Shown here: piece by piece, positions 30,746 to 41,993 of the stretch
Layout: every line of letters starts with the position of its first letter
Position numbering within the stretch: position 1 is the stretch's first letter
Assembly: GCA_030533445.1 (NCBI GenBank)
Contig: CM060082.1
Span: 41,277,817 to 41,341,816 of the forward strand
Reading direction: 5' to 3'
From: Cyprinodon diabolis
Lineage: Eukaryota; Chordata; Actinopteri; Cyprinodontiformes; Cyprinodontidae
Length of the DNA stretch: 64,000 nucleotides
Notes under the pieces: generated by a model
The model's database searches: none
What the model saw: the letters and a program-made list of their open reading frames with translations, nothing else
What the model was told of the DNA's origin: nothing
Position numbers and translations under genes: made by a program

Positions 30746-31035
30746 CACTGCAAAAAATTTAAATCTAAATAAGCCATTTTTTCTTGCAATAAGTGCATTT
30801 TTTCTTGAATTGAGGAGGTAATTGAGACACTTTGCCAATGGATCAAGACTATTTACAGTTAAAATAAGAAAACACAATTGCATTGTCTTATTTCAAGTGC
30901 ATATTATCTAATTATCTTATTTTAAGACTAACAATACTAATTCCATTGGCAAATTATCTTATTTATCTACTCAAATTCATGGCAAATACTTTTTATAAAT
31001 AAATTTTTTCTCATTTTTAGATGGTTTTTGCAGTG
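30746..31035 (+). mobile_element. 290-bp MITE, family F, TA-flanked
   Basis: The ends are CACTGCAAAAAATTTAAATC and ...AGATGGTTTTTGCAGTG, flanked by TA at 30744-30745 and 31036-31037. The interior repeats AATAAG(A/T)-type words on both arms. 62762-63051 has the same orientation and exactly the same length; 24392-24673 is inverted. Confidence 0.8.
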
Positions 31036-31133
31036 TATGCACTTTGTGAACCTTTAAATGATACACTTCTCTAATTTATGACAGTTTACTGCAAAAACTA
31101 ATTGAAAAATTTTATCAACATTTCTTAAAATAT

Positions 31134-31900
31134 GTTCAATTCAATTTCAATTCAGTTTATTTCTATGGCGCCAATTCAAAACTCATGTCATCTCAAGGCA
31201 CTTTACAGAGACAATTCAACCAGATCATCCAGTCAAATTCATTCAAAGTTTTCTATGTAAGGAAAACCAGTTGATTGTATTGAGTAAAAAGCAATCCCTC
31301 ACACTGGGCATGCTTGTAGCGAAGGTGGAGAGGAAAAACTGCCTTTTAACAGGAAGAAACCTCCAGCAGAACCAGGCTCAGTGTGAGCGGCCATCTGCCG
31401 AGGCCGACTGGGGTTCAAGGAGACAGAAGCAGAGACACAAAAAGCAGCTGTGAAAGGCGGCCCCGTCCAGGAAACACACAGCCAGGAAGACGAGCTCCGA
31501 GCCAGCTCCCATGTCAGAGGATGAAAGAGAGCACATCCAGCCAGTCAGTCAGAGAAACAGGACTACACTGAAAAACAGGCCGATCTCCAGCATCTATAAA
31601 CAAAGGTGTTGATGGCAGCAGCACAGCTGATGTTTCTCTCCAGGATGGAGTCACAGCCAAACAGGAACAGACCAGATGATGCTACTATGAGAAAAAGCAG
31701 AGAGAGCAGAACGTTAGAGATTGAACTAACAGATTCTGCAGAGTGGGATAATAGAGATAGAATGAAGCAGAATGATGAAATGGGGGTCCCTATGTCCTCC
31801 AGCAGTCTAAGCCTATTGCAGCATAACTATAGAGATAGCTCAGGATAACCTGAGCTACTCTAACTATAAGTGTAGTGACGATTGTTTGTCAAACCAAACA
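31134..31900 (-). repeat. Dispersed repeat, family B (longest copy, minus)
   Basis: It starts with the (TTCAA)n-like tail, TTCAATTTCAATTCAGTTTA, then carries all family-B blocks in reverse order. It continues beyond the other copies through CAGGATGGAGTCACAGCC and GCATAACTATAGAGATAGC, CTCAGGATAACC to about 31900. Plus-strand ORFs here (31271-31848) are not maintained in the other copies, so the repeat is probably non-coding. Confidence 0.75.
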
Positions 31901-31939
31901 TCTAATAAAGTTCCAATAAGCCACTATAGGCACTGGGGT

Positions 31940-32165
31940 CACGTTTTCTTGACGCAGGCAAAAGAAGTTGAAGTCCAAACTTGTAGATGTTTAGTTGATT
32001 TATTTCCTATATTTTTTCACATTACAGAGTTCTAACATTCCTTGCTCTGTCACCTCTCTTTGCACTGGTAAAAACCCATAGGCCCCTAACCCAAATGCCT
32101 GCTGGTCCTTACCAGACTCCTACAATTATAGAAAGTGGACCGCCCACATTTCTTCCTGTTTTACA
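31940..32165 (-). repeat. Possible solo LTR fragment (minus)
   Basis: In reverse complement there is a run of the form GC-balanced U3-like sequence, then GGAAATAAATCAACTAAAC with an AATAAA signal, then TTTGGACTTCAACTTC. This resembles the R-U5 end of an LTR retroelement. No TG...CA termini, no TSD and no second copy were found. Confidence 0.25.
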
Positions 32166-33058
32166 TAAAATAAAGAAAGAAAAAAATAATAAAACAACAA
32201 AAAATAAATACACAAAATGCAACAATTAACCTATAAATAAAGTCTTTAAATAATACAAAAAATATATAAGTTTAGGAATTAACACAATTCAAATGGATAA
32301 AGAAATAAAGAATATATAGCTCAAACAATAAGCTTTATCAAAACTAAGTGTATTAACTTTTGGTAAAGAGTGAAGAAGAGGATCCACCAACAGAATTGGG
32401 ATTCTTTGCACACAATAAGATGTTAAATGAGGAAGAAACTAAACACTGTTAAATTAAACTTAAAAAGGATCATGAAGTTGTTTGTTATATCTATTTTATT
32501 AGTTTATTTCTAACTGAAATCATCTCACACCTTTTCCAAATAATCATATTTTCCAAATAAGGAAAAATTAACTTACTCATATTTTCTTTATTGCAGTTGA
32601 GGGCTGCATAAATTGTCATTAAGGGGTGCATTTGTGGGTTTGGCATACAGGGTATAAGATGATATCCACCTAAAATCCACTGAATTGTGCAACTTTAAGG
32701 GGGCAACATGTTTCAAATTTCAGGCACGTTGAAACCGTAGCAGATCACCTGCTAATAAACAGGGTAAAACCTCTTACATAAAGCAACATTCAGGCCACAT
32801 TTGTGTGAAAGTAGACAGAATCAGAATGAGGGCGGAGCCATGAAAAGGTTGGTAGGAGGATGAATCAGGACTGGTGGAAACTTCGGGTCGGACTGATCAA
32901 AGATTACAAAGAAGAAGAGGAGAGAAGGGTTGAATTATGTGTGGAGGTGTTTGAGGGGTACTTTCCATCCAGCATGAAAAACCTCAGAAGGCTTCCTCTG
33001 CCAGTTCTCACCACATGCAAGCCATACACTCACATGTAAACAGGTATTCACAAAACGT
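32166..33058. other. No gene recognised
   Basis: AT-rich DNA with no motif-bearing ORF and no shared repeat. Confidence 0.5.
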
Positions 33059-33085
33059 ACACACACACACACACACACACACACA
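33059..33085 (+). repeat. (CA)n microsatellite
   Basis: About 13 uninterrupted AC units. Confidence 0.95.
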
Positions 33086-34506
33086 GAGCTTCAGCTTCTA
33101 AGCCTAATTTGCATCGTTCCTCTGGAAGACTTTACCTTTCTCTTTGCGGCGAGTCCAATTTCCTGGATAGCGGGGAAGGGTTCTTTTCAAGCCTTTTCAA
33201 AGCTTTTTCGACACGCACTCCATTCAGCTGGAGTAACACATAGTCTAATAAATGGTGTGTGTGTGATGAAAGCAGGTTGTAACCTGACAGAGGAGGCTGG
33301 GCCGGCTTATATCTGCCTTATTCTGATGTCAACGAGAAAGTAGCTACATGTGAGCAGAGGTGGTGATCCAGAACCACCATATGGCTTCTCACGGCACCTA
33401 TGGCCCTGGAGAGGTTCCAGCCAGCCGTCATGACTTCCTGTTTAAGTGTGTATGTGTGTGCCCATAAGGACAGACGAGCTGTAACAGCTGTCTCGTGAGC
33501 TGGGCCACTGGGAATTGGTGACCTTATGCCTTTCAGGTGATCGTAGCTCACAGCCATTTTTGCTCTGCCTCCCCATCAAAGAAACAGCTCCACCATTTTT
33601 AACACATTTGGGCAACATTTGTTTTTCAGGAAACTGCAATTGTTGTAAAATTGCACTCTTTGCACAACAGGTCTAATATAAGCTGCATTTTGCACCCCAA
33701 AATGTCTCTTATTACATAAGCAGGAATGCAGTTTTATTTAACCTTTAGCACTATGGTGGGAATTTTGTTCCGTTATTGTTGCAAACATGTTGAAAAAACT
33801 GCAATCCATAATTTACACTGTGAAAATCTTTATTCAAACTTCAGATTTTTTTTGTTTTGTTTTAAAAACTATTATTCTTTTAGTTATACATTTTTCACAC
33901 ATTTTTTATTGACAGACTTTTATTTTGTTGACTTTTTTCCTTTCTCTGTTTTAGATTGAGTTTTACAAATTGCATTTTAAAGATCACTTACTTGTCCTTG
34001 CAGACTAATAAGAATCTATCTTCACTCCTTACTCGAAAGGAAGGCCCGTCCCAGAGGTGAAGAGAATGTGATCTGTTAAAAGCAGTTTTGAACTCTCAAT
34101 CTCAATTACAGATTATTTTTGTTGAAATAAAAGAAGGATTTAAATGCTAGGAGGCATTGCTTTATTGTGCTAGTATCGGTTTCCTGGACAGGACAACATG
34201 CAGAAACCATATTTTTTCATCAAAATCAATTGTTCTGTAATCATGTAAATGGACTTCAGATCATTAGTATTCTACAGACTTGTAGAACTTAGTTAAGACC
34301 TTAAGTTTTCACTTAAGTCTAAGGAAACATCAATGATACGTGAAACAAAAATGGGAAAAAAGGTCACTTTAACAGTATCTGAGCTGGAATAGATGATGTG
34401 GAGGGAATTCTGCTGTAAGAACCTGGTCAGGTTTTCAAAACCTCAGTCCGATGGAGGGAATGTGGAGGACAAGAAGCAAACCAATTACAACATATTTTGT
34501 GATAAC
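33086..34506. other. No gene recognised
   Basis: Minus-strand ORFs 33318-33639 and plus-strand 33726-33959 lack motifs. A short block near 33752-33790 (GGGAATTTTGTTCCGTTATT, GTTGCAAACATG) is shared with family E at 18617. Confidence 0.45.
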
Positions 34507-34715
34507 ATTCAATTCAATTCAGTTTATTTATATAGCGCCAAATTCACAACACAAGTCATCTCAAGGCACTTTACAGTTCAACCAGATCATACAGTCAGAT
34601 TGATACAAAGTTTTCTATCTAAGGAAAACCAGTTGATTGCATCGACTCATTGACTCAAATACAATCCCTCACACTAAGCATGCTTGTAGCGACAGTGGAG
34701 AGGAAAAACTCCCTC
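34507..34715 (-). repeat. Dispersed repeat, family B (3' part, minus)
   Basis: ATTCAATTCAGTTTATTTAT, ATAGCGCCAAATTCACAAC, CTCAAGGCACTTTACAG, CTAAGGAAAACCAGTTGATTG and AAGCATGCTTGTAGCGACAG run in order; similarity ends at GGAAAAACTCCCT. A (TA)n microsatellite follows at 34830-34851. Confidence 0.8.
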
Positions 34716-35298
34716 CACATTGAAAAATGGAGTAGGTGGATTGAGTTGATCACAACTATAAGGAAATATTTTACTTAAATCTGTCATGTTTTCATTTTTA
34801 TAAACATAAAAAATAAACAAACAAACAAAATATATATATATATATATATACAAACTGGTGAATATCAGTGACACCCCCCTTTTGTTATATAAGGAATTTA
34901 ATTAAAATAAAGAATTGAATAACCAAAATGTTGCAGGAGGTAGAAAGCCAAAGAGCAGCAGAAATTTCTTATATATGTTCCTGATTGTTGGAACAGCTTC
35001 ACAATTATCACAAAAATGTGAGGACATCCTAAATGGAGCCCAGCTCATCTAAGTAAACGGACTTCAAAATAAAACTACCATGAAGAAAGAGTGAAATCCA
35101 AACATTTTCCAGTAGCAACTTTCCAGGCCCTCCTCAATGATTACCGGTGTATTTTCCACTTTATCGGAGTAGAATGACACAAGAGGAAACCATGTGGAAA
35201 CTAAACTCCTGAGATGGTATCCCCACTGAGAAGCTGCTGTTAGTTCCACACAAAAACAAACTTCTTGGTTCCCCTCTTCGTTAATCAAAGAAAAACTT

Positions 35299-35850
35299 TG
35301 TTGCGCTGAGAGGTGATGTGTGGAAGTAAAAATTCAGCAAAGCTGGTTGGAGCAAAAACAAAAGGTGATTTATTAGGTCTCTTTCATCAGAGCATGGTTA
35401 TACAAAATGGCAGCTTTCCCATCAGACCCTTACTACAGCCAGCAGTCCACCTATATACTGTTATCCCCGCCTTCTCAATTTACCCTCAGCCAATCAAAGT
35501 TCAGCCATCATGGCTCCCTCTATAAGAGAGCTGGGTTTGAGGCGGGCCTCCTCCTTAGCAAGGTTCCAAGTTGGCTTCTAAAAAGAAAACACCCACAAAG
35601 GCCACAAACAATTCAAAAAACAAAAGGATCACATACACATTCTAGAAACCGAACATTACAGAAAATCTTATTGCTTCTTAACAAACCTATAATGGCCACA
35701 GAAATAAATAATTCTAGCAAAAGTCATAAATACAGTTTCTATAAAAATGTAAAAAGACAATGCTTTTCAACAAGGATTTATTCAAAAGAATGATTAAAAA
35801 AAGAATAACTAATATAACAGACATAGACAAAAATAAGTGCCTCAGAAAAC
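35299..35850 (-). mobile_element. Candidate solo LTR (minus strand)
   Basis: Read on the minus strand, it has a U3-like region with a CCAAT-type box (TTGATTGGCTGAGG), a TATA-like AGTATATAGG, then about 90 bp downstream an AATAAA signal (CCTAATAAATCACC), and an end at ...CTCTCAGCGCAACA, a canonical CA terminus next to 35299. This order (CCAAT, TATA, polyA signal, CA end) is that of an LTR. The 5' TG end is not pinned down; the right limit given is where the decayed Tc1 begins. No TSD was found. Confidence 0.4.
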
Positions 35851-35854
35851 ACTA

Positions 35855-36700
35855 AATAATGTGACCAAATGTTTGTTCACATGGTGTGTACCACACTCAA
35901 CATGGACCAGAGAAAGCCAAGGAAAGGGTCATCTCAGGAGATTATGAAGAAGTTAAAGGTAAAGGCTATAAGAACGTCTCCAAGCAGCTTAATGTTTCTG
36001 AGACTACAGCTGCACATTTTCAGAAAGTTTACATCAATGGGACTGCAGAAACCTCCCTGGAAATGGAGCAGTAGGGAAAGTGAGGACTAATCAAAGAGAC
36101 GGACATATGAGTGGTAATAAAAGAGCCAAGAAAAAAACTTCTCCAGAAATTAAAGGTGAATGTTAAGCTTAAGGAACATCAGTGTTAGATCACACCATCC
36201 ATCTTTGTTTGAGCTAAAGTGGATTTCATGGCAGATAATCAAGGAGGCACCATTTTTGAAAACAATAATAAAAAAGCCAGACTGAAATTTGCCAAACTAT
36301 ATTTTTACAAGCCACAAAGCTCATGGGATAATGTCCTATGAACAATATGAGACAGAAAAATTTACTTTTTTTTTTTTTTTTTTTCCAAAGCAGCTTAGTT
36401 CTATGTTCACAGATGGAAAAATGAAATATATCAAGAAAAGAACCCTGTCCCTACTATGAAACATGGAGGAGGTTCCGTTATGCTATGGGTCTGCTTTGCT
36501 TCTGGGACAGGGTGTCTTAATCCTATTGAAAACATGTTGTCTGGAAAAGGCAGCCTTTACACCTCATGAGGAGTGGACCAGAATACCTGCAGAGAGCAGC
36601 AGAAGGAACAGGAATTGTTTGATTGCAGCGATTGCCTCCAAAAGGTTGGGCAGCAAAATATTAAGTTAAGGGTGCCATCATTTTCATCCTGGCCTGTTCT
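35855..36700 (+). pseudogene. Decayed Tc1-like transposon
   Basis: Fragments of a Tc1 transposase survive in shifting frames: NVSKQLNVSETTAAHFQKVY (helix-turn-helix region, near 35970-36050) and, near 36455-36510, KHGGGSVMLWVCFASGTGCL. These are standard Tc1 landmarks in the right order and spacing. Multiple frameshifts, stops and a T-run (36365-36384) break it. It is a different, older subfamily from the intact copy at 20156-21403. Ends and TIRs could not be fixed. Confidence 0.75.
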
Positions 36701-36881
36701 AAAATGTTTATTTGTTTAAATCATTCTGCTGAAGCACGACTGAAAAGCTATGTCTTACTCTCATTTGCTCATTTTCATAGACTTATTATTTAACTGGATG
36801 AATGGTGATTAATCGATTATTGAATTAACTGTCAACAGATTTAATCCATGAATCGTTAACTGGAGTATAGAGACTCTAAAC

Positions 36882-37256
36882 CAGCGGTCACCAACCTTTT
36901 TACAGTTGAGGGCTATTTCAGACGCACTGAGTCACAGGAAGGGCTGCCAATACTGACCTATGAATTGCAAGGGTCAATGTTCACCTAAACTTATAAACAT
37001 ATCTTTATCGTATCTTGAAATTTCTAATTTTATTTTAGACATTTTCATTTTGAAATCTCTATAAATGCTTAAATGCCATATATGATTAATGATGAAATGT
37101 TCTATAACTGATTAAAAAAAGAAGAGCAACAGAATACAATGAAATTTCAAACGTAGCTCACTGTTGAGTCGTTCTATATTCAGAAGACTCTGAGGGCACC
37201 CCTTGTGGTCCTTGAGGGCCCCTTGGTGCCCTTGGGCACCATGTTGGTGACCCCTG
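36882..37256. mobile_element. Charlie-type hAT MITE, TSD CTCTAAAC
   Basis: The left end is CAGCGGTCACCAACCTTTTT and the right end is the reverse complement of CAGGGGTCACCAACATGG. Exact 8-bp duplications CTCTAAAC lie at 36874-36881 and 37257-37264. CAGGGGTCxxCAACC termini are characteristic of Charlie-like hATs in vertebrates. At 375 bp it is non-coding. Confidence 0.92.
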
Positions 37257-37377
37257 CTCTAAACCATGCTTTTTGCTGACAGTGTGACCCACTTAGAGCA
37301 GTAATTATACCAAAATTTTAAAAATATATATGAACATTTTGCAATTAAGATTAAAAATTTTATCATCTTTCAGTATG

Positions 37378-37569
37378 CTGATGAAGATTCTCAGTCATCC
37401 AGGTCATAGTCATTTCGTAAAAGTTTAAAAAACAAAGCCCTGTCTATATAAAGCCTCAAACTCACTGCGAATCCAGACATTTGAATTGAGAAAGCTTCCT
37501 GCACGGGAAGCGAAACGTCTTCAAACCTTGGAAACCAGGTACAGTGGATTGTTTTTTAAACTTTTACGG
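37378..37569 (+). repeat. Penelope-like fragment with hammerhead-like motif
   Basis: GAAGATTCTCAGTCATCCAG, GTCATAGTC is followed by a stem CTTCC-TGCAC-GGGAAG and CGAAACGTCTTC (37486-37522). The order helix II, CGAAAC, GTC matches the 3' half of a minimal type I hammerhead ribozyme. The 5' core that should read CTGATGA is TTGAGAA here. The flanking AAGTTTAAAAAACAA before and TTGTTTTTTAAACTT after form inverted copies around it. Penelope-like elements carry this motif in their terminal repeats. Confidence 0.55.
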
Positions 37570-37740
37570 AATCTGTCCATATGCTCTATTCAGAACTCCT
37601 GAAGTGGAAAAGTATTTGATTTAATAAAAAAGTCTTCTTTAGGGAACCTTTGGCTATCTGATTATAAATCGGTTGATAGAAAAAATAATCGAAACTAATA
37701 GATTTGCAAAATAATTGTTACTTGCAACCCTATTATTTAT

Positions 37741-38259
37741 TAAACTGACTCCGCCAGATGGATTTGCTCCGCATATCCATCTGGAAACCTTCCCTTGAAG
37801 TAATTTTGGGAAGGGGTGAAAATACTGGTTAGCTGATTGGCCTATGTTGGTGATAGACGGGCCAAATAAACCAATCAGATCAACGAAGCATATGAAGTAC
37901 TAACAGCCAGGCTACTCTTGTCGAAACCAGTCGGGAGAAGAGCAAAAACATCTTTTCCTCTGAGAAAAGCCTCCAGAGGAGTGTTTTGCTCTTCTTTCAG
38001 TGAAGAAATACTCTTTAATTCCGATAAAACTTGCTCGATAGCCGCGCTAACGCTAGTTTCATCGGCTGAAGCCGCAATGTTCTTTAGACTGAACTGTCGC
38101 GCTTCTCGTTGCGTCACACCTCAACCCGCCTCAAAGCCAACGCTGATTGGACGTTCGTTTGGTGAACGGCTCCAAATTTTCTTTAACGGAGAGTCTCCAG
38201 ACTGATCTGCGAGTGAAACCTTGAAAGCTCGCGAGATCAGGATGGTCTCACGAGGCTAA
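37741..38259 (-). mobile_element. hAT-like non-autonomous element carrying a helicase fragment (copy 2)
   Basis: In plus-strand sense it starts TAAACTGACTCCGCCAGATG and ends GGTCTCACGAGGCTAA, with exact 8-bp flanks TTATTTAT (37733-37740 and 38260-38267). The 3' terminal hairpin CCAGATGGAT...ATCCATCTGG is intact (near 37755-37784). The element contains the coding fragment at 37914-38078. Confidence 0.8.
37914..38078 (-). pseudogene. RecQ/DEAD-like helicase N-terminal fragment (copy 2)
   Basis: The minus-strand frame reads AASADETSVSAAIEQVLSEL, then KSISSLKEEQNTPLEAFLRG, then KDVFALLPTGFDKSSLA. It is the same peptide as in copies 1 and 3. Two changes disable it: the start codon is ATT instead of ATG (38076-38078), and the Walker A glycine before lysine is aspartate (GFDKS instead of GFGKS). 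The frame is otherwise open and even runs upstream of the lost start, which is coincidental. Confidence 0.7.
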
Positions 38260-38284
38260 TTATTTATTATACTTTTCTCAGATT

Positions 38285-38475
38285 ATTATTATTTTTTAGA
38301 CTTAGAAGTATTTTGTCATTTTGTATACACGAGAGTAAACAAAAAGAAATTTTGTTTATAAAAGCTCTAGACAATTTCATTTTTTAAACTGCTGCCTTGA
38401 AAAACAGTAATAAATACATTAAAAAATAGTAACATAAACATATGCCTGTATATTTACAGTTCTGACATTATTTTT
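38285..38475 (-). repeat. Dispersed repeat, family E (copy 2, minus)
   Basis: It is the reverse complement of the 18740-18925 blocks: AGAACTGTAAATATACAGGC, TTTTTCAAGGCAGCAGTTT, AATGAAATTGTCTAGAGC. It lies 25 bp beyond copy 2 of the helicase-carrying element. Confidence 0.55.
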
Positions 38476-39597
38476 TTTTGTCACCACTGTGAGCTTTTCT
38501 TTCATTAAATGAGGGATGCCGACATTTCTGTCCAGGTGTGTTTATGAAAGCACAGGTAGAAACAGAAGCTATCAAACTGATCAACTCAAAGTGTTATTAG
38601 GACAAGAACGGGTCGCCATCAGTCAGAACTTTGGCCCAGACATTGAAGGAATAAAAAAATAGCTGAAATTCCAAAACAAAAAGCAACCAGATAACCTAAT
38701 GTGTGTCGCTGCTTTATTTTGGTTCCCATCTGTTGATCTGAACTGAATCCTTTTGCAGGCTGATTGTGTTTGCTGCTCCTGCTCAGGCTGTATTCTGCCA
38801 CCACAGGGTGTCTCTGTGGTGCAGCCCAGGAAGCTTCAGAGATCGCATCGGCTGTGACCTCCTTCCTCTCTCTTCCTTATCCGTCCATCAGGCAGGAGAC
38901 TTCATTGGACAAAGCAAACTATTTATACTTAAAGGAACTAGTACAACAGTGCAATAAATCGATTCTAATCAACATTTTTAAGCCAGACATAATTCACACT
39001 GGCAAATTCAGACTTTAAAATATATATTTTTTTCACCAATAATTTTAGTTTTAGAGACGACATTTCTTAAAAGATAAAAACTGTTAAAAAGGAAGCTCAG
39101 ATTTGAAAATAAAACAAAACTGTCCTGGTGTTTGGTGATGAACTGCACTCATTGGCTACTGTCTGCAGCTCTAAACTCACCTGAATATAAAAACAATAAA
39201 AAGTCGTCATGTGCATCAAAGCCGTAAATGCAGAGAAATAGGAGTTATGATTCAAGTGCCCAACAGTCACCAGTTCTTGTTTTAGCAGGTGCTGTTTGCG
39301 AGAGGAGAGTAAAACTCTTTAATGTGGTTTTTTTTAGGAGATCTGACTGAAACTGTGTGGATATAGAGACACAGATGTTAGGGCAGAGATTTTAATAACT
39401 TCTCAGAGGTTGAAATATATTGATATATATGTTAGCTATTCTCCTCTCAGCCCTACAGGCAGGAAACTTCATGCCATCAAATGGATCAGACTGCAGCAAA
39501 AGCAGATCACCACATGCTCACCAGCTATATAGCATTTTGAAAATCCTCTGTTTCGATGGTTGTTTACCAAAGTTACAATACAAACCATTTCCACACC
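38476..39597. other. No gene recognised
   Basis: Overlapping plus-strand ORFs at 38764-39018 and 39420-39608 have no motif or homology within the window. Confidence 0.5.
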
Positions 39598-40082
39598 TTT
39601 GTTTATAGAAGTTGGAGCTCTGCCTGTTTTCTAGTGTAGTCCTGTTTCTCTGACTGTGACTAACTGGATGTGCTCTCTTCATCCTCTGACATGGGAGCTG
39701 GCTCGGAGCTCGTCTGCCTGGCTGTGTGTTTCCTGGACGGGGCCGCCTGTGGAGCTGGTTGACAGTTGCCTTTTGTATCTATGCTTCTTTTTCTATGTCT
39801 GCTTCTGTCTCCTTGAACCCCAGTCGGCCTCAGCAGATGGCCGCTCACACTGAGCCTGGTTCTGCTGGAGGTTTCTTCCTGTTAAAAGGGAGTTTTTCCT
39901 CTCCACCGTCGCTACAAGCATGTTTAGTGTGAGGGATTGTATTTGAATCAACGCAATTAACTGGTTTTCCTTAGATAGAAAAACTTTGAATCAATCTGAC
40001 TGGATGATCTGGTGAACTGGAAAGTCCCTTGAAATGACGTCTTATGAATTGGTGCTATAGAAATAAATTGAATTCAATTGAG
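39598..40082 (+). repeat. Dispersed repeat, family B (near-complete copy)
   Basis: It runs from TTTGTTTATAGAAGTTGGAG through GTGTAGTCCTGTTTCTCTGA, GACATGGGAGCTGGCTCGGA, GAACCCCAGTCGGCCTCAGC and ACAAGCATGTTTAGTGTGAG to GGTGCTATAGAAATAAATTG plus an AATTCAATTG tail. It is the best plus-strand reference for the family in this window. Confidence 0.8.
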
Positions 40083-40177
40083 TTTCCCTCACCTTGATGT
40101 TTACCATAAGCCTTACATTTAGGCCTGAGTAAAGTTTGACCTCTTTTTATTAATGAGCTCTATGAATGAGTTCACTC

Positions 40178-40376
40178 TTCTTGAAATAAGTGAACAAGTA
40201 AGAAAATTAGCAGCAGTATTAGATGATTTACACATAAATAAAATAAAACATCTCAATGATCTTATATTCAAGTGCCTAATGTTTAATTCTCTTATTTTAA
40301 GGGAAGAAAATACTGGTTCCATTGGTTGATGATCTCATGTAGCTGTTTAAATGAAGGGAAAATACTAATTCTTCAG
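40178..40376 (+). mobile_element. Family F MITE fragment
   Basis: TTCAAGTGCCTAATGTTTAATT, CTTATTTTAAGG and ATACTGGTTCCATTGG match the middle of 30746-31035 in order. No terminal repeats remain. Confidence 0.45.
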
Positions 40377-41504
40377 GAAAATGTTTAGATCTGTTTGCTT
40401 TATTAATCTCCCAGCTTCTATTCAACTGCTGCAGTTTCCTGCTAGGCGGCTAAAAATCCGACAAATTAGATGAAAAGTGAAGTCAAAGTCACATATTTTG
40501 AAAATGTCTCATTAGTTACGTTGTGCTTCACTGTGGAGCCGTTAAAACTTTCCAGAGCTTTGCTTTCATTAGCTTGTTTTTGAAGCAATCTTGCATTTGT
40601 CATCATGTCATTTAAAAAGGCTCCATGAAAGGAGTGGAAACGTTTTTCAGAAAAGTTGAACCCATGTCCAGTTATGTCTGATTTAAGCATGTTTTCTGTT
40701 TGCCATGACTTGGATTAATTAGACTCAGCACAGGTAACCAAAGCTTTGATGTTTAACGTTACCATAAGTTGCTAAATTTGGACACAAAATTATATTTCAG
40801 ATGCAAAACTTTAACTGTTGTTTCTAAAAGCCTGCTGACAGACGTCAACTTTGCTAAGCTGATTTTAATTGTTAATCAAATCAGTAAATAATTGTCCTTC
40901 TCGCTCTTATCTGCTGGGTTAAGGGAATACCAATTTACATCTTCAGTTAATTGTAATTAAAATCTGGTAAGATTTTCCCCGCTATTTTGACACTAACATG
41001 CTTGTTTACATCTGAAATCCTTTTACTAACATCTAATGCCATTTTTTTTACCGTGTTTCTGCTCACTTTTAAGATGTCAGTAATGAAGTAAAAAAACTGA
41101 AACTGGTGCTTTGTGATTTTGTAGAGTTTGGCTCCAGTTTCCCAGACTGGTACAAAACAGGTGCGGTCACCAGTTGCTCTTTGCAGCATAACACTTCTCC
41201 CCGACTGAAAGTGGAGCCAGCACCTGTTCGCATTCCTCTCTGGTTGGGGTTGGAAATATAGAAGAGGTAAAAAAAAAAAAGACCTGGTGGTGAAATACAA
41301 ATGACGAACAGGAAGTAAAAATCTTTAAATCCACTTATAGGACTGTCAACATAAGAATTCACTAACGGAATTCACTCACTTAAGTAACTGCTAAAACTAT
41401 ATATATAAAAAAACAGTTTTCTCTATTCAGAACCTTAAACTAGTCTTAACTTTAAAGAAATACACTCTATACATTGCTAATGTGGTAAATGACTATTCTA
41501 GCTG
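40377..41504. other. No gene recognised
   Basis: Minus-strand ORFs 40466-40690 and 40947-41362 have no motif. Nothing repeated was found. Confidence 0.5.
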
Positions 41505-41993
41505 CAAATATCTGGTTTTTGGTGCAATATCTACATAGGTGTATAGAGGCCCATTTCCAGCAACTATCACTCCAGGGTTCTAACAGTACAATGTGTTTGC
41601 TCATTGGCTCAGAAGGCTAATTGATTATTAGAAAACCCTTGTGCAATCATGTTCACACATCTGAAAACAGTTTAGCTCGTTACAGAAGCTACAAAACTGA
41701 CCTTCCTTTGAGCAGATTGAGTTTCTGGAGCATCACATTTGTGGGGTCAATTAAACGCCCAAAATGACCAGAAAAAGAGAACTTTCATCTGAAACTCGAC
41801 AGTCTATTCTTGTTCTTAGAAATGAAGGCTATTCCATGCGAGGAATTGCAAAGAAATTGAAGATTTCCTACAACGGTGTGTACCACTCCCTTCAGAGGAG
41901 AGCACAAACAGGCTCTAACCAGAGTAGAAAAAGAAGTGGGAGGCCGGGTTGCACAACTGAGCAAGAAGATAAGTGCATTAGAGTCTCTAGTTT
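41505..41993 (+). mobile_element. 3'-truncated Tc1-like transposon
   Basis: The 5' non-coding region, beginning near the GCAAATATCTGGTTTTTGG block, leads into a transposase ATG at 41764. Similarity to Tc1 stops abruptly near 41993, inside the DNA-binding domain. The left TIR could not be verified without its partner. It is a third Tc1 subfamily, distinct in sequence from 20156-21403 and 35855-36700. Confidence 0.65.
41764..41990 (+). pseudogene. Tc1-like transposase N-terminal fragment
   Basis: The frame reads MTRKRELSSETRQSILVLRN, then EGYSMRGIAKKLKISYNGVY, then HSLQRRAQTGSNQSRKRSGR and PGCTTEQEDKCIRVSSL. This is the first helix-turn-helix of the paired-like DNA-binding domain (RGIAKKLKISYNGVYHSL), the linker with the GRP hook (SGRPGCTT), and the start of the second helical subdomain (EQEDKCIRVSS). 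After that the frame enters unrelated AT-rich sequence. The catalytic domain is absent. In the open part no stop occurs, so truncation, not slow decay, removed the rest. Confidence 0.85.

Noticed and set aside
31271..31848. Plus-strand ORFs of 60-80 codons within family B
   Set aside because: The same frames are not preserved in the other family B copies.
35407..35793. 128-codon plus-strand ORF
   Set aside because: Runs antisense through the candidate LTR; low complexity at the end and no domain.
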